Shown: positions 30,331 to 39,797, counted from the stretch's first letter. The stretch: DNA of 64,000 nt from Clostridia bacterium (GCA_022361035.1 JAKSBP010000139.1:1-64000), one strand, 5' to 3'. Numbers and translations: made by a program. The notes: generated by a model not told the origin, from the sequence alone.

Positions 30331-30549
30331 TTAGTTTTCAATGGATTTAGTGCTTGTAGGGCAATCACAATTACAGCTCTCACAGCAACATACACATTCA
30401 TCTTTCGGAACCCTCGTTGTAGAGCATTTACAATGTTGGCATGAACACTCACATATTTCAACAGATGATTTATAGTAGTTTACAATACCAAACACAGCAA
30501 TTCCTATTATTAAAATCCCTATTATTAGATACCTTGAATATCTTCTCAT
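30331..30549 (-). CDS. Small membrane-anchored protein with two CxCxCxxCxC repeats
   Basis: 72 residues. One hydrophobic helix (about 8-24) after a basic N-terminus is followed by a short domain with 12 cysteines at 33, 35, 37, 40, 42, 52, 54, 55, 56, 59, 61 and 63. The motif CxCxCxxCxC occurs twice, 19 residues apart (33-42 and 52-61), so the domain looks internally duplicated. Such density suggests metal binding, as in metallothioneins, or a disulfide-rich surface domain if exported. I recognise no family. It has a plausible ribosome binding site (AGGGG eight bases before ATG) and its own terminator, so I consider it a real gene and not part of the NRPS transcript. Its orientation predicts the Cys domain outside the cell if the helix is a signal anchor. 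Confidence 0.6.
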   Translation of the reverse strand: MRRYSRYLIIGILIIGIAVFGIVNYYKSSVEICECSCQHCKCSTTRVPKDECVCCCESCNCDCPTSTKSIEN

Positions 30550-30893
30550 ATCCTCATCCCCTATAAATATATTAAATACCTTTATTAATGTATATATACA
30601 ATTATAAATAATTATTACAATTTAGAATTAACTCTAATTTGATAAAATCATAAATGTTTATAGATGTTTTTTGTTATTTCAAGGATAGTTCCTCTATACA
30701 TACTCTTATGCCCTATCTCTTCTATTTACTCTTATTTATAATCCTTTTATCCAATATTTTTTCTATATTTCTCTATTCAAAATTAATTTGATTCCTTTCC
30801 CTCCAAAAATAAAAAGAACTAAAACAGCTTTAAGCCATTTTAATTCCTCAGTTTTCCTACTAATATGTTAAATAAATAACCTCTAGCTATTGT
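30550..30893. other. AT-rich gap with no visible feature
   Basis: 344 nt of very AT-rich sequence upstream of the Cys-rich gene. It presumably carries that gene's promoter, but I see no convincing -35/-10 pair, and no hairpin or repeat. Confidence 0.4.
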
Positions 30894-31238
30894 TTAACTC
30901 CAATAGGCTAACTTTAAAAACATATTTGTTATCTTGATTTGTTCCTCTAATTCCTCTTCCTTTAATACTCCATAATATTTGCCCTCAATTCCTCTTGACT
31001 CCAATGTCCACAAAAACGTTTCAAAATTAGGATAATTTTTAATAGATTTCTTTATAAACCATATGAAATCCTCCAATTTTTTATAGTTTAAAGTTTCCCT
31101 TTCCTTTTCCCTTTGATACTGGTCTAAATCTAATAGTAATCCAAAGGGTACCATAACTTGATAGCAGAAATTATCTCTATCCTTTTCATCGAAATCATTC
31201 ATATAATTTATATAGCTTTCACATACTATTCTATACAT
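30894..31238 (-). CDS. Hypothetical protein paired with a nucleotidyltransferase
   Basis: 114 residues, not recognised. It is soluble, rich in charged and aromatic residues, and looks mostly helical (for example the stretch around D-F-I-W-F-I-K-K-S). There is no signal sequence, membrane helix or cysteine motif. Its ATG overlaps the end of the nucleotidyltransferase gene by 8 nt and has a strong AGGGAGAG ribosome binding site, so the two are translated as a unit. Small genes coupled to single-domain nucleotidyltransferases are often toxin or antitoxin partners, but nothing in this sequence proves that. Confidence 0.55.
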   Translation of the reverse strand: MYRIVCESYINYMNDFDEKDRDNFCYQVMVPFGLLLDLDQYQREKERETLNYKKLEDFIWFIKKSIKNYPNFETFLWTLESRGIEGKYYGVLKEEELEEQIKITNMFLKLAYWS

Positions 31239-31740
31239 TATATCTCTCCCTAAATAATTTCAAATTTTCTATAAATCTTTTCCTTTTGGAATCAAACAAA
31301 TCCTTCCTGTCCATTACTTCATCAATAATTTCATAAATTAACTTTATATCTGCTCTTCTCATAAGAATATCTATATCCTGTAAATCTTTTTCTTGCAACC
31401 TTATAATTTTGCTAACAATTATATCCTCAATCGATAAAACATTTATATTTAAATATTGAAATTGTTCTAATTTTATTGCCCTCTCTTTATATTTAGGCGA
31501 TATTAATGTACTCTCATATTCCAGCATATCGAAATCTCTTAAATGAACAAAGACTTTACTTAATGTAGCACAGTAGTTTAAATCTATAAAATCAAAATCC
31601 CTTGTTGCCCTATAGCTATACTCACCTAATATACATGCAGACCCACCTAATAAATACATATCAAAGGGTTCTACGCTAAATAGCTCAGCTACTTTTTCCA
31701 TCTCATATATTCTTTCTTCCAACTCTTTCTTAATCTGCAT
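31231..31740 (-). CDS. DUF6036-type nucleotidyltransferase
   Basis: 169 residues. The N-terminal part has the minimal nucleotidyltransferase signature: L-L-G-G-S-A followed by T-R-D-F-D-F-I-D, where the aspartates would bind metal. The middle I-E-D-I-I-V-S-K and Q-D-I-D-I-L are typical of DUF6036 and related AbiEii-like proteins. Families of this kind work as toxins that modify tRNA, or as antitoxins, in abortive-infection or toxin-antitoxin pairs. It starts with ATG after AAAGGTGAT and overlaps the downstream 114-residue gene by 8 nt. The fold assignment is good; the biological role is open. Confidence 0.7.
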   Translation of the reverse strand: MQIKKELEERIYEMEKVAELFSVEPFDMYLLGGSACILGEYSYRATRDFDFIDLNYCATLSKVFVHLRDFDMLEYESTLISPKYKERAIKLEQFQYLNINVLSIEDIIVSKIIRLQEKDLQDIDILMRRADIKLIYEIIDEVMDRKDLFDSKRKRFIENLKLFRERYNV

Positions 31741-31978
31741 ATATGTATCACCTTTATTATTCTATAGATAAACAAAATTAACATCAAAATAGATTTTAAA
31801 GAAAATAATTAATGCCTTTACATTTTTTATTTGAAATTTATTAAACCTTAAAGCTATTTATCTTTATTTATAACATTATTATATCAAATTAAAATACTTT
31901 TACAATTAACCTTTTGAAAACACCATATATTTCTTAATAATTTATAACCCTGCTAGTTAACACTCCTAAACTATAAAA

Positions 31979-32002
31979 AACCTCTTTAACATTAAAGAGG
32001 TT
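31979..32002 (-). terminator. Terminator hairpin beyond the Lon-like gene and the repeat element
   Basis: AACCTCTTTAA/TTAAAGAGGTT with a short loop, followed on the minus strand by a T run. It is the likely terminator of the Lon-like gene, now separated from the gene's stop codon by the 153-nt family 1 repeat. Confidence 0.7.
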
Positions 32003-32155
32003 CAGATTGTTAACAAAGTTAACAAGATGATAGGCTTTAGCAAACTTCTAAGTTCAAGGCACGCTGAAATCGAGGAGCGGAGCTTGCTCTACTGCAAGTG
32101 AGCACCGGAGATTTTAGCAGTAACGCAGAAATTGGAAGTTTGTTAACAGCCTCAG
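32003..32155. repeat. Family 1 palindromic element, copy 1 (MITE-like)
   Basis: About 153 nt with imperfect terminal inverted repeats (CAGATTGTTAACAAAG at the left, CTGAGGCTGTTAACAAA read inward from the right). Its reverse complement aligns along most of its length with 51778-51930, including the shared CCTATCATCTTGTT and the ACTTTGT-AACAATCTG end. It sits between the Lon-like gene and its terminator hairpin. It has no coding capacity. Confidence 0.75.
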
Positions 32156-32164
32156 ATAAATATA

Positions 32165-34582
32165 TTATTTATCTTCCCCTTTATTCTTTTCTCTAGCCTT
32201 CTCCGCAGATTTAGCTAATTCCTTAAGCTTCTTAGTTATAATATGATGTATAGTCCCCTCGGGATAGTTTCCATTCTCATCCTTCTCTCCAGCAGCTACT
32301 CCAGTTAATACCTCTATGCCTTCATCTATTGTCTTTACGAAATAGATATGGAACTCGCCCTTGCTAACTGCTTCAATCACTTCGTCCCTTAGCATTAAAT
32401 TTTTTACATTCTGATGGGGTATCATAACCCCCTGTTTGCCAGTCAGACCCTTTAATTTACATACCTTGAAAAAGCCTTCAATTTTCTCATTTACTCCTCC
32501 AATAGGTTGGATTTCCCCTCGCTGATTTACTGAACCAGTTACAGATATATACTGTTTAATTGGAACCTTAGAAATACTTGAAAGGATTGCATATAGCTCC
32601 GTACTAGAGGCACTATCTCCATCGACCCCAGAATATAGCTGCTCAAATACTATACTAGCCGATAGTGCAAGGGGTTTTTCTTGAGCATATTTTTGTCCTA
32701 GATAGCCACTTATTATCATTACACCCTTGTCATGTATCTTACCACTTGTCTTAGCTTCCCTTTCAATATTTATGATACCTGCCTTCCCTCTATAGGTTGA
32801 AGCAGTTATTTTACTAGGTTTTCCAAAGCTATATTCTCCAGTTCCAGTAACAGCTAAACCATTTATTTCTCCTACCTTTTCTCCATCCACATCTAAGAGA
32901 TAATCCCCTTCTTTAAACATTTCAAGGACCTTTTCTTCATATTTATTATTTCTAAATATTTTTTCTGATATTGCCTTTTCAATATGTCTAACCTCAACAA
33001 TATTACTTGCCTCTACCTCAGCCCAACTATCAGCTTCATATAATATCTCAACTATCTGATTAAATCTTGAACTCAGCTTCCTTTGGTTTGATGATAACCT
33101 TGAACTATATTCGATAACTTTCCCCACTGCTTCACGGCTAAAATGTTTTAATTTTTCCTTTTCACAATGGGTTGCAATAAATCTAGCCATCTTAAGTATA
33201 TTTTCTTTGTCCCTAGACATCTCTATATCAAAATCAGCCATTATCTTAAATAGCTTCTTAAACTGTTCATCATAATTATATAGTACAAAATAGGAGTATG
33301 GGTCTCCTATTAATATTATTTTTAAGTTAATAGGAATAGATTGAGGTTTTAAACTTGTCGTTACTACATATCCCAACTGTTTTCCTAATCCCTCTATATT
33401 TATTTCACCTGTAGCAAGGGCCCTTTTAAGCCCATTCCATGCATATGGATTTGTAAGTAAATCCCTTGCCTGTAATATTAAATATCCACCATTGGCTTCA
33501 TGTAAGGCTCCAGGCTTTATTTGAGTAAAGTCGGTTTTCATAACACCCATTTCATTTTTATATTCTACGCTTCCAACTAAATTGTAATAGGTTGGATTAG
33601 ACTCTGTAATAACAGGAGCACATTTTCTTTCGCTATTATCGATAAAAAGATTTACCTTGTACCTATCAAAAAATCCTTCACTTGACTTGAATTGAAACAT
33701 CGCCAAGGGATTATTTGAAGCTCCGCTAGTATCTTTTTTAAACTTATCTATATGCTCAACGATATCGTCCATCAACATATTAAAGTATTCTATCGACTTT
33801 TTATTATAGTTAAATTTATTCCTTAACTTATGTATATGAAATTCAACAACTTTCTGAGCAGTTTCTGAATCTAAATCCTTAAGTTTTTGTCTAAAATCAT
33901 CTTCAAGCTCCCTGAGCTTATTAAATATATCAACAGATTCAAAGCTTAATTTACTGCTTTTTTTCTTTAATTCTTCAAAATGATCGGGAGAAAGGTTCCT
34001 ATAATCCGATTCACTCATAGGCTGCCCTTCCTTAAGAGGAAGGCTAATTAAACCCTTTTCCGTCTGAGTAAACCTAAAATCATATTTCTGGGCAACATCA
34101 TTCAGCTCTTTAATAAATTCCTCTGAAATACCTTCATATTGCTGTATAAGACCATTTTTCATATTCTCATACTCTTTACTTGTAAATGCGTTTTCTACTT
34201 CCTTTTTAAGCTTCTTAATAGTATCCTCCATATCCTTAACAAAGGTTTTACCCTGTCCTGGTTTAAGGTTTAATGCTGAGGGACTATAGGGGTTTTTAAA
34301 ATTATATACATATACCCAATCATCCGGAACACTTTTCTCAGATGCCTTTTCGTCAGTTATGAGTTTTACATAACTGTTTCTTCCCGTACCTACTTGTCCA
34401 GATACAAAAATATTGTATCCCTTCTTCTTTATAGACAAACCAAAATTTAAAGAATCCGATGCTCTTTCTTGGCCAATAATGCCCTGCAGAGGGGTTAAAT
34501 CAGCAGTACTATCAAAATCAAAACAACTAGTATTACATTCACTTTTTAATTTATCCAAGGCTACCTTAAATCTTTCTATCAT
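32165..34582 (-). CDS. Lon-family ATP-dependent protease (YcbZ/LonC-like)
   Basis: 805 residues. The N-terminal AAA-type part has G-Q-V-G-T-G-R-N-S at 62-70, an altered Walker A with R in place of K. A long helical middle region (about 110-290) follows. The C-terminal third is a Lon S16 protease domain with the catalytic serine in G-D-S-A-S-S (about 655) and lysine in G-G-V-N-E-K (about 696). It lacks the N-terminal substrate domain of classical Lon. Proteins of this group degrade unfolded or specific regulatory proteins in the cytoplasm; the target is unknown. It is a single-gene unit on the minus strand, with a family 1 repeat and a terminator downstream. Start: ATG after AGAAGGGAG. Confidence 0.9.
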   Translation of the reverse strand: MIERFKVALDKLKSECNTSCFDFDSTADLTPLQGIIGQERASDSLNFGLSIKKKGYNIFVSGQVGTGRNSYVKLITDEKASEKSVPDDWVYVYNFKNPYSPSALNLKPGQGKTFVKDMEDTIKKLKKEVENAFTSKEYENMKNGLIQQYEGISEEFIKELNDVAQKYDFRFTQTEKGLISLPLKEGQPMSESDYRNLSPDHFEELKKKSSKLSFESVDIFNKLRELEDDFRQKLKDLDSETAQKVVEFHIHKLRNKFNYNKKSIEYFNMLMDDIVEHIDKFKKDTSGASNNPLAMFQFKSSEGFFDRYKVNLFIDNSERKCAPVITESNPTYYNLVGSVEYKNEMGVMKTDFTQIKPGALHEANGGYLILQARDLLTNPYAWNGLKRALATGEINIEGLGKQLGYVVTTSLKPQSIPINLKIILIGDPYSYFVLYNYDEQFKKLFKIMADFDIEMSRDKENILKMARFIATHCEKEKLKHFSREAVGKVIEYSSRLSSNQRKLSSRFNQIVEILYEADSWAEVEASNIVEVRHIEKAISEKIFRNNKYEEKVLEMFKEGDYLLDVDGEKVGEINGLAVTGTGEYSFGKPSKITASTYRGKAGIINIEREAKTSGKIHDKGVMIISGYLGQKYAQEKPLALSASIVFEQLYSGVDGDSASSTELYAILSSISKVPIKQYISVTGSVNQRGEIQPIGGVNEKIEGFFKVCKLKGLTGKQGVMIPHQNVKNLMLRDEVIEAVSKGEFHIYFVKTIDEGIEVLTGVAAGEKDENGNYPEGTIHHIITKKLKELAKSAEKAREKNKGEDK

Positions 34583-35116
34583 ACAAGCACTCCCTTCTGA
34601 AATAAGTTAATTATTTTTTATATTCTGTAATTTTATACCCACATGTAATATAATATACTCAATACATTTAGTAGTAAGCCAATATTTTTTCTAATATAAG
34701 ATATTGGACCCATAAATATATTGTTTTATAATTATGCTGCATAGTTCTTCAATTATTGCTTTTATAATTTAATATTTGTCATATAGGTAAAAATAATTAT
34801 TACATCTCTAAATTAAAACTTCCAATTATTCACATAATATCTCAGCATATCCTTTCAATATTTAAATAATTATGTACTCTACCCTATTTTTTGTTATATA
34901 ATTATGATGACGACAATATTTTCCATATTAAAGTAACTTTTATAAATTCATAATTACATATAGATTGTAGAAAAACTGTGTAATAAAATAGAATATTTTA
35001 TACAGATTATAAGCTCATAAAGCTTTAGAACTTTACCCTATGTATTATGTAATTTTATTAAGGCCTAATTATGAAATTTGCTAAAGTAACTAATTTATTC
35101 TAAAGGAGTTGAAATT
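34583..35116. other. Divergent intergenic region
   Basis: 534 nt, very AT-rich, between the divergently read Lon-like gene and soluble chemoreceptor gene. It must carry both promoters. The best minus-strand candidate (TTGAGT and TATAAA near the Lon-like gene) has a poor 19-nt spacing. AAAGGAG precedes the chemoreceptor ATG. No sigma-D-type box, repeat or small gene was found. Confidence 0.4.
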
Positions 35117-35947
35117 ATGGAAAGTATAGAAAAAAAAATTCTTGATTCTTTTATTGAGGTAGGTGCATACATTAAAGATATTCTTGATGAGGATGCTATA
35201 GTTTCTATATCCGATAGGAAGCATATACTAAAATATTTTCCTGGGGATGAGCTGAATATTGAAGATGAAGAAGGATCACCTCTAAAAGATGGAGATGTTA
35301 TGTTTGATTGTGTTAGAAGTAATAGTAAAATAGTAACAAATGTACCCGAGGAAACCTTTGGGATACCCTTTAAATCCGTTGTAGTTCCAATCAAAAACCC
35401 AGAAGGAATTTGTATAGGCAGTATTGGTATCGGCAGAAGTCTTAAAAAACAAAATAAACTTAATAATCTTTCCCAAAATGTTACATCGGCTTTAGATGAA
35501 ATAACAACAAGCATTGATAAAATTTCATCCGGTGCCAATCAAATTGCCGAGTCTTCAAATGAAATTTCCATAAAGAGTATAGAAGCAAAGAGACAGGTGG
35601 GACAAACCGATGATATATTGCAATACATAAAAAATATATCTGATCAAACTAATATGCTCGGCTTAAATGCTGCAATTGAAGCGGCTAGAGCAGGTGAGCA
35701 CGGTAGAGGTTTTTCAGTAGTTGCTGAAGAAATAAGAAAGCTTTCCGATGAAACAAAAAAAGCAGTAGGTAATATTAAAAACATTTTAGAAACGATTAAA
35801 TCATCGGTTGATGAAATGTCTTCATCTGTTAGTGATACAAGCTCTATTACTAGAGTTCAGGCTGAAACAACTGAAGAAATTGTAGCAGCAATTGAAGAAC
35901 TTCATTCTACATCCCAGCTTCTAGCAGATTTAGCTAAGGATATATAG
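35117..35947 (+). CDS. Soluble methyl-accepting chemotaxis protein
   Basis: 276 residues and the only confident plus-strand gene. There is no membrane helix. The first 110 residues form a small sensory domain (with [19 protein letters not shown]), followed by a shortened chemoreceptor signalling domain whose hairpin tip reads [17 protein letters not shown]. The tip is the CheA/CheW contact site. The signalling arms are far shorter than in membrane receptors, which is usual for this clostridial cytoplasmic type and does not by itself indicate truncation. The ligand is unknown. A family 2 palindromic repeat begins at the stop codon. Start: ATG after AAAGGAG. Confidence 0.88.
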   Translation: MESIEKKILDSFIEVGAYIKDILDEDAIVSISDRKHILKYFPGDELNIEDEEGSPLKDGDVMFDCVRSNSKIVTNVPEETFGIPFKSVVVPIKNPEGICIGSIGIGRSLKKQNKLNNLSQNVTSALDEITTSIDKISSGANQIAESSNEISIKSIEAKRQVGQTDDILQYIKNISDQTNMLGLNAAIEAARAGEHGRGFSVVAEEIRKLSDETKKAVGNIKNILETIKSSVDEMSSSVSDTSSITRVQAETTEEIVAAIEELHSTSQLLADLAKDI

Positions 35948-36067
35948 ATGCGTGACTAAGAATGTTAACTTACTACAGCAGCCACAGAGAATCCTTTAGG
36001 CTCATGCTATAAAGGAAACCTCAGTGGCTGCTTTCGTTTATTAAGTTTGTTAGTCACACATCTATAT
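35941..36067. repeat. Family 2 palindromic element, copy A (MITE-like)
   Basis: About 127 nt with terminal inverted repeats (TATATAGATGCGTGACTA / TAGTCACACATCTATATA) and an inner pair (CAGCAGCCAC / GTGGCTGCT), so the whole folds into one long hairpin. A second copy in opposite orientation lies at about 60609-60784. The two share a 48-nt identical stretch (35963-36010 here). This copy overlaps the last codons of the chemoreceptor gene and may serve as its terminator. Confidence 0.75.
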
Positions 36068-36114
36068 AATAGCTATAACCATTTAAGATTTTCAATTAAT
36101 GCTTTAATAAAAAA

Positions 36115-36270
36115 AGGGCTGTCTTATAAAAACATTTTATAAGTTCAACCCCAGGGTGTTTCATAGCGAAGTTTTAGATTTTGAGATTACAGAGGTTTAG
36201 CTAGTACTTATGTAAGGGCAAAGTCCCTGTAATTTCAAAAAACTAAGAAATTCGTCACTTTTAAGCATTG
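36115..36270. repeat. Palindromic element, single copy in this window
   Basis: A long imperfect hairpin: a region around 36168-36197 (GAAGTTTTAGATTTTGAG, ATTACAG) pairs with CTGTAATTTCAAAAAACTAAG near 36227-36247. The left edge carries GGGCTGTCTTATAAA. It lies next to the family 2 repeat and just beyond the phoU stop codon. It may be a third MITE-like family or the end structure of the pst operon. Confidence 0.45.
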
Positions 36271-36277
36271 TCATAAA

Positions 36278-36931
36278 TTAATTTATCTGTACCTTATCTC
36301 CATCTGCTATATATATAATTCTCTCACATATATTTGTTATGTGATCAGCCATTCTCTCTAAATATCTTCCTACAAATAGAAGCTTTGTACCTTGATTAAT
36401 ATTTTTAGAGTCTTCGTGTATCAGCATTAATACATCTGTATATACATCCTTATACAGATTATCAATCAATTCGTCTTCTTGGCCTACTCTATAGGCTAGA
36501 CTAGAATCCTCTTTAATAAAGCTAATCTTACAGTTTCTGAGCATTCCTAAAACTATATCCCTCATCTTAGGTATATCAGTCAAAGGCTTTATATGCCTCT
36601 CTTTTCCAATTTTTATTGTTTCCTTTGAAATATTTACACAAAAATCTCCTACTCTTTCAAGGTCAATGATTATTTTAGCTATTGAGAAAATTATTCTTAG
36701 ATGCTTGGCCATGGGCTGCTGTAGTGCGATGAGCTCTATGGTCTTTTCTTCTATTTCTAACTGCATTTTATCCACATTGTCATCTAATCTAATAACTTCA
36801 CGGGCTAAATTAACATCTTTATTAATTAGCGAGTCGATGGATTTAATAACTAATTCCTCAACACTCTCTATCATTTTGACTACTTCTTCTTCAAGTGATT
36901 TAATTGAAGATTCAAAACTATCTCTAACCAA
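36278..36931 (-). CDS. phoU: PhoU, phosphate signalling regulator
   Basis: 217 residues, the usual PhoU length. The protein is all-helical, two repeats of a three-helix bundle, with the conserved acidic metal-binding stretches (for example E-R-V-G-D-F and E-R-M-A-D-H-I-T-N-I-C-E). PhoU links the PstSCAB transporter to the PhoR sensor kinase, keeps the Pho regulon off when phosphate is plentiful, and limits phosphate uptake. It is the last gene of the pst operon, 188 nt after pstB, the usual order. No phoP or phoR is in this window. Confidence 0.95.
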   Translation of the reverse strand: MVRDSFESSIKSLEEEVVKMIESVEELVIKSIDSLINKDVNLAREVIRLDDNVDKMQLEIEEKTIELIALQQPMAKHLRIIFSIAKIIIDLERVGDFCVNISKETIKIGKERHIKPLTDIPKMRDIVLGMLRNCKISFIKEDSSLAYRVGQEDELIDNLYKDVYTDVLMLIHEDSKNINQGTKLLFVGRYLERMADHITNICERIIYIADGDKVQIN

Positions 36932-37119
36932 CTAAACAACCTCCTTATTTGTGCAGGTGAAAATCTATATATCATAACTAACAATTTAGTATTGATAGAT
37001 TATCAAATTAATGGTTAATAGAAATTTTTTAAGTAATCTACTAATACTATATATAGGCACCCTAATGAACTAAAACGAAAACCCTATGATAAACTCAAAG
37101 GCAATAACTCTAAAGCCTC

Positions 37120-37902
37120 TTAGCCAAATCTACCTGTAATATAATCCTCAGTCCTTTTATCTTCCGGTGTTGTAAATATTTTTTTAGTATCGCTAAATTC
37201 AATCAATTCCCCCATTAAGAAAAATGCTGTCTTGTCAGAAATCCGTGCCGCTTGCTGCATGGAATGAGTAACAATAGCTATTGTATAGTTATTCTTTAGC
37301 TCATCAATTAACTCCTCTATCCTATTTGTGGCAATAGGGTCCAGTGCAGAGGTCGGTTCGTCCATGAGTAAAACATCGGGCTGAATCGCAAGACTTCTAG
37401 CAATACAAAGTCTTTGTTGCTGACCACCTGAAAGACCATAGGCATTATCGTGCAAACGGTCCTTAACTTCATCCCATAGAGCAGCACTTTTTAAACTTTC
37501 TTCAGCAATTTCCATCAATTGTTTTTTATTACGGATTCCATGGATTTTAGGACCATATACAACATTTTCAAAAATGGATTTTGGAAATGGGTTAGGTTTT
37601 TGAAATACCATTCCAACTGTAGTTCTCAATTCCTCCAATTTAACTGTTTTATCAAAGATGTTTACTCCATGATAAAAGATTTTTCCCGACGTTCTTACAA
37701 TAGGAATATTATCTACCATACGGTTTAATGTTTTTATAAAAGTTGATTTACCGCATCCTGACGGTCCTATAATTGCAGTAACCTCATTTTCTTCTATTTT
37801 AAGATTTATATCCTTTAATGCTTGGTCATTGCCATACCAAAGATTTAAACCCTTTACGTCGTATACAACGCCATTTTGACTGCTTCCTCCATTGGTTAAC
37901 AT
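37120..37902 (-). CDS. pstB: Phosphate ABC transporter ATPase PstB
   Basis: 260 residues. All ABC ATPase motifs are intact: Walker [10 protein letters not shown], signature L-S-G-G-Q-Q-Q-R, Walker [13 protein letters not shown], and the switch histidine in I-V-T-H-S. The pattern T-L-N-R-M-x-D and the G-K-I-F-Y-H-G region are PstB-specific. It powers phosphate import through the PstC/PstA channel on the cytoplasmic face. It follows pstA by 21 nt. Confidence 0.97.
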   Translation of the reverse strand: MLTNGGSSQNGVVYDVKGLNLWYGNDQALKDINLKIEENEVTAIIGPSGCGKSTFIKTLNRMVDNIPIVRTSGKIFYHGVNIFDKTVKLEELRTTVGMVFQKPNPFPKSIFENVVYGPKIHGIRNKKQLMEIAEESLKSAALWDEVKDRLHDNAYGLSGGQQQRLCIARSLAIQPDVLLMDEPTSALDPIATNRIEELIDELKNNYTIAIVTHSMQQAARISDKTAFFLMGELIEFSDTKKIFTTPEDKRTEDYITGRFG

Positions 37903-37923
37903 TTTAAAAGTATTCCCCCCTAT

Positions 37924-38874
37924 TTAGTATCGTCTTTGAAACTTGATTCTTATAAAGATTGCTACTGAATTCATTAATAATAATACTACTAGTAATACTA
38001 CAATAGTAGCTGCAGCTAAGTTTGCATACTGTGGTGTAAGAACTGTATCAAGAGTCCAATAATAAATCTGAATTGGTAGAGCAGTAAAATCTGACATTAT
38101 ACTATCGGGTATTCTAAGAATCAGTGTTGGTATACCAAGGACAACTAAAGGAGCTGTTTCTCCAATGGCCCTTGAAATAGCTAAAATACATCCTGTCAAA
38201 ATTCCCGGTAATGATGCCGGTAAAACTACTGTTCTTATTGTTGTCCATTTCGTTGCACCCATAGCATATGCTCCATCTCTTAAAAAACCAGGTACGGCTC
38301 TTATTGCTTCTTGGCTTGCTACAACAATAATAGGAAGAACTAATAAAGACAATGTTAATCCACCTGCAAGTATACTGGAGCCTAAGTCAAATAGTCTTCT
38401 AAAGACCGTTAACCCAAGTAATCCAAAAATAACTGAAGGTACTCCGGCTAGGTTAGAAATATTAGTTTTTATAAATGATTGAAATTTTCCCTGATTTGCG
38501 TATTCTTCTAGATATATAGCTGTAGATACGCCTAATAAAAGTGTTACAGGTATAACTACTGCCATTAGCCAAACGGACCCAATTATAGCACCATATATTC
38601 CAGCTTTTTCTGGAAAAATTGATAGATTACTTGTTAAAAATTTTAAATCTAACCATCCAATACTTTGTGTCCCAATTCTATAAAATAATATTCCTAGCAC
38701 GATTAAAGCAAATACAGTTGACAAGGAAAAAACTTTTCTAGCTACTTTGTCTAGCAAGATACGTTTTTCCATTCTTTCGTTAGTAATTTCTTTATTTAAA
38801 AAAGTTTTCCCATGCTCTACATCGTTTAACTCATTATTTATTTCATCACTTTTCAACTTACTTTGATAAGCCAT
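37924..38874 (-). CDS. pstA: Phosphate ABC transporter permease PstA
   Basis: 316 residues with six predicted membrane helices and the ABC permease EAA loop (Y-A-M-G-A-T-K-W-T-T-I-R-T-V-V-L-P-A, then G-I-L-T-G). It has a 45-residue polar N-terminal extension before the first helix. It forms the phosphate channel with PstC. It lies 2 nt after pstC, so translation is coupled. Confidence 0.96.
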   Translation of the reverse strand: MAYQSKLKSDEINNELNDVEHGKTFLNKEITNERMEKRILLDKVARKVFSLSTVFALIVLGILFYRIGTQSIGWLDLKFLTSNLSIFPEKAGIYGAIIGSVWLMAVVIPVTLLLGVSTAIYLEEYANQGKFQSFIKTNISNLAGVPSVIFGLLGLTVFRRLFDLGSSILAGGLTLSLLVLPIIVVASQEAIRAVPGFLRDGAYAMGATKWTTIRTVVLPASLPGILTGCILAISRAIGETAPLVVLGIPTLILRIPDSIMSDFTALPIQIYYWTLDTVLTPQYANLAAATIVVLLVVLLLMNSVAIFIRIKFQRRY

Positions 38875-38876
38875 TT

Positions 38877-39797
38877 TTAGTACTCCTCCCTATATTTATG
38901 AGAGATATATTGTGCTATTAGATTCATTAAAAGAGTAAAAAGAAAAAGTATTAGTCCTACTGCATACAAACTATAGTAACCAGTTCCTATACCAGCATCG
39001 CCACTTGTAAATTCAACAATATAAGCTGTCATTGTTTGCATTGATTGAGTAATATCAAAGGTAAGGGTCTTTGAACTACCGCTGGCAATTGTTACAATCA
39101 TGGTTTCACCAATTGCTCTAGATATAGCTAATACAAAAGAAGCTATAATCCCAGAAATGGCAGCAGGAACAACAACTTTCAGTGTAACTTCTAATTTCGT
39201 TGAACCAAGGGCTAATGCACCCTCTCTCATGGAATTAGGAACAGAACTCATGGCATCCTCCGATAGTGATGCAACTAAGGGAATAATCATAATACCCATA
39301 ACAATACCGGGACTAAGGGCATTTTTAGCCTCTAAGCTAGGAATTAATCTCATTAATAAAGGTGTAACAAAAGAATAGGCAAAAAATCCATAAACAATTG
39401 TAGGAATACCAGCCAAAACTTCCATAATAGGCTTTAAGGTCTTTCTACTTTTCTCAGATGCAAATTCACTTAAATACATTGCAGCGGTCAACCCTACTGG
39501 AACTGCCACACACATTGCAATCAATGAAGTAATGATTGTTCCATTAATTAATGGCAAGATACCAAAAGAAGGATTTTTACTTAAAGGAGCCAAATTTATA
39601 CTAAAAATCTCCTTAACAGGTACTTCTGCAAAGAATTTATAGGAATCAATTATCAGAGTTACAAGAATCCCAATAGTCGTTAATATTGAAATTGAAGCTG
39701 ATAATAAAAAGATATTAGGCATAATTTTTTCTGTTTTATTCTTTTTGCTTTTAATATTTTTTTTGATTATATCTCGAACATTGACAGCTTTATTCAT
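38877..39797 (-). CDS. pstC: Phosphate ABC transporter permease PstC
   Basis: 306 residues, six predicted membrane helices and an EAA loop (A-L-A-L-G-S-T-K-L-E-V-T, then V-V-P-A-A-I-S-G-I). The short N-terminus is strongly basic (K-K-N-I-K-S-K-K-N-K), consistent with a cytoplasmic end. It is the partner of PstA in the membrane. The 195-nt gap from pstS holds a hairpin that may make pstS more abundant than the channel genes. Confidence 0.96.
   Translation of the reverse strand: MNKAVNVRDIIKKNIKSKKNKTEKIMPNIFLLSASISILTTIGILVTLIIDSYKFFAEVPVKEIFSINLAPLSKNPSFGILPLINGTIITSLIAMCVAVPVGLTAAMYLSEFASEKSRKTLKPIMEVLAGIPTIVYGFFAYSFVTPLLMRLIPSLEAKNALSPGIVMGIMIIPLVASLSEDAMSSVPNSMREGALALGSTKLEVTLKVVVPAAISGIIASFVLAISRAIGETMIVTIASGSSKTLTFDITQSMQTMTAYIVEFTSGDAGIGTGYYSLYAVGLILFLFTLLMNLIAQYISHKYREEY

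Noticed and set aside
31979-32160. CRISPR or tandem repeat array suggested by repeated palindromes
   Set aside because: Repeats are dispersed, not regularly spaced, and no cas genes occur in the window.
32165-34582. Arg in place of Lys in the Walker A of the Lon-like protease as a sign of inactivation
   Set aside because: Atypical nucleotide-binding motifs occur in the YcbZ/LonC-like group, and the protease Ser and Lys are intact.
35095-35538. 147-codon minus-strand frame opposite the soluble chemoreceptor
   Set aside because: Ser/Leu/Ile-rich antisense shadow of a clear coding gene.
35117-35947. Soluble chemoreceptor as a truncated pseudogene cut by the family 2 repeat
   Set aside because: The signalling tip and both flanking helices are present, and proteins of this size are common in clostridia; the repeat begins only at the last codons.
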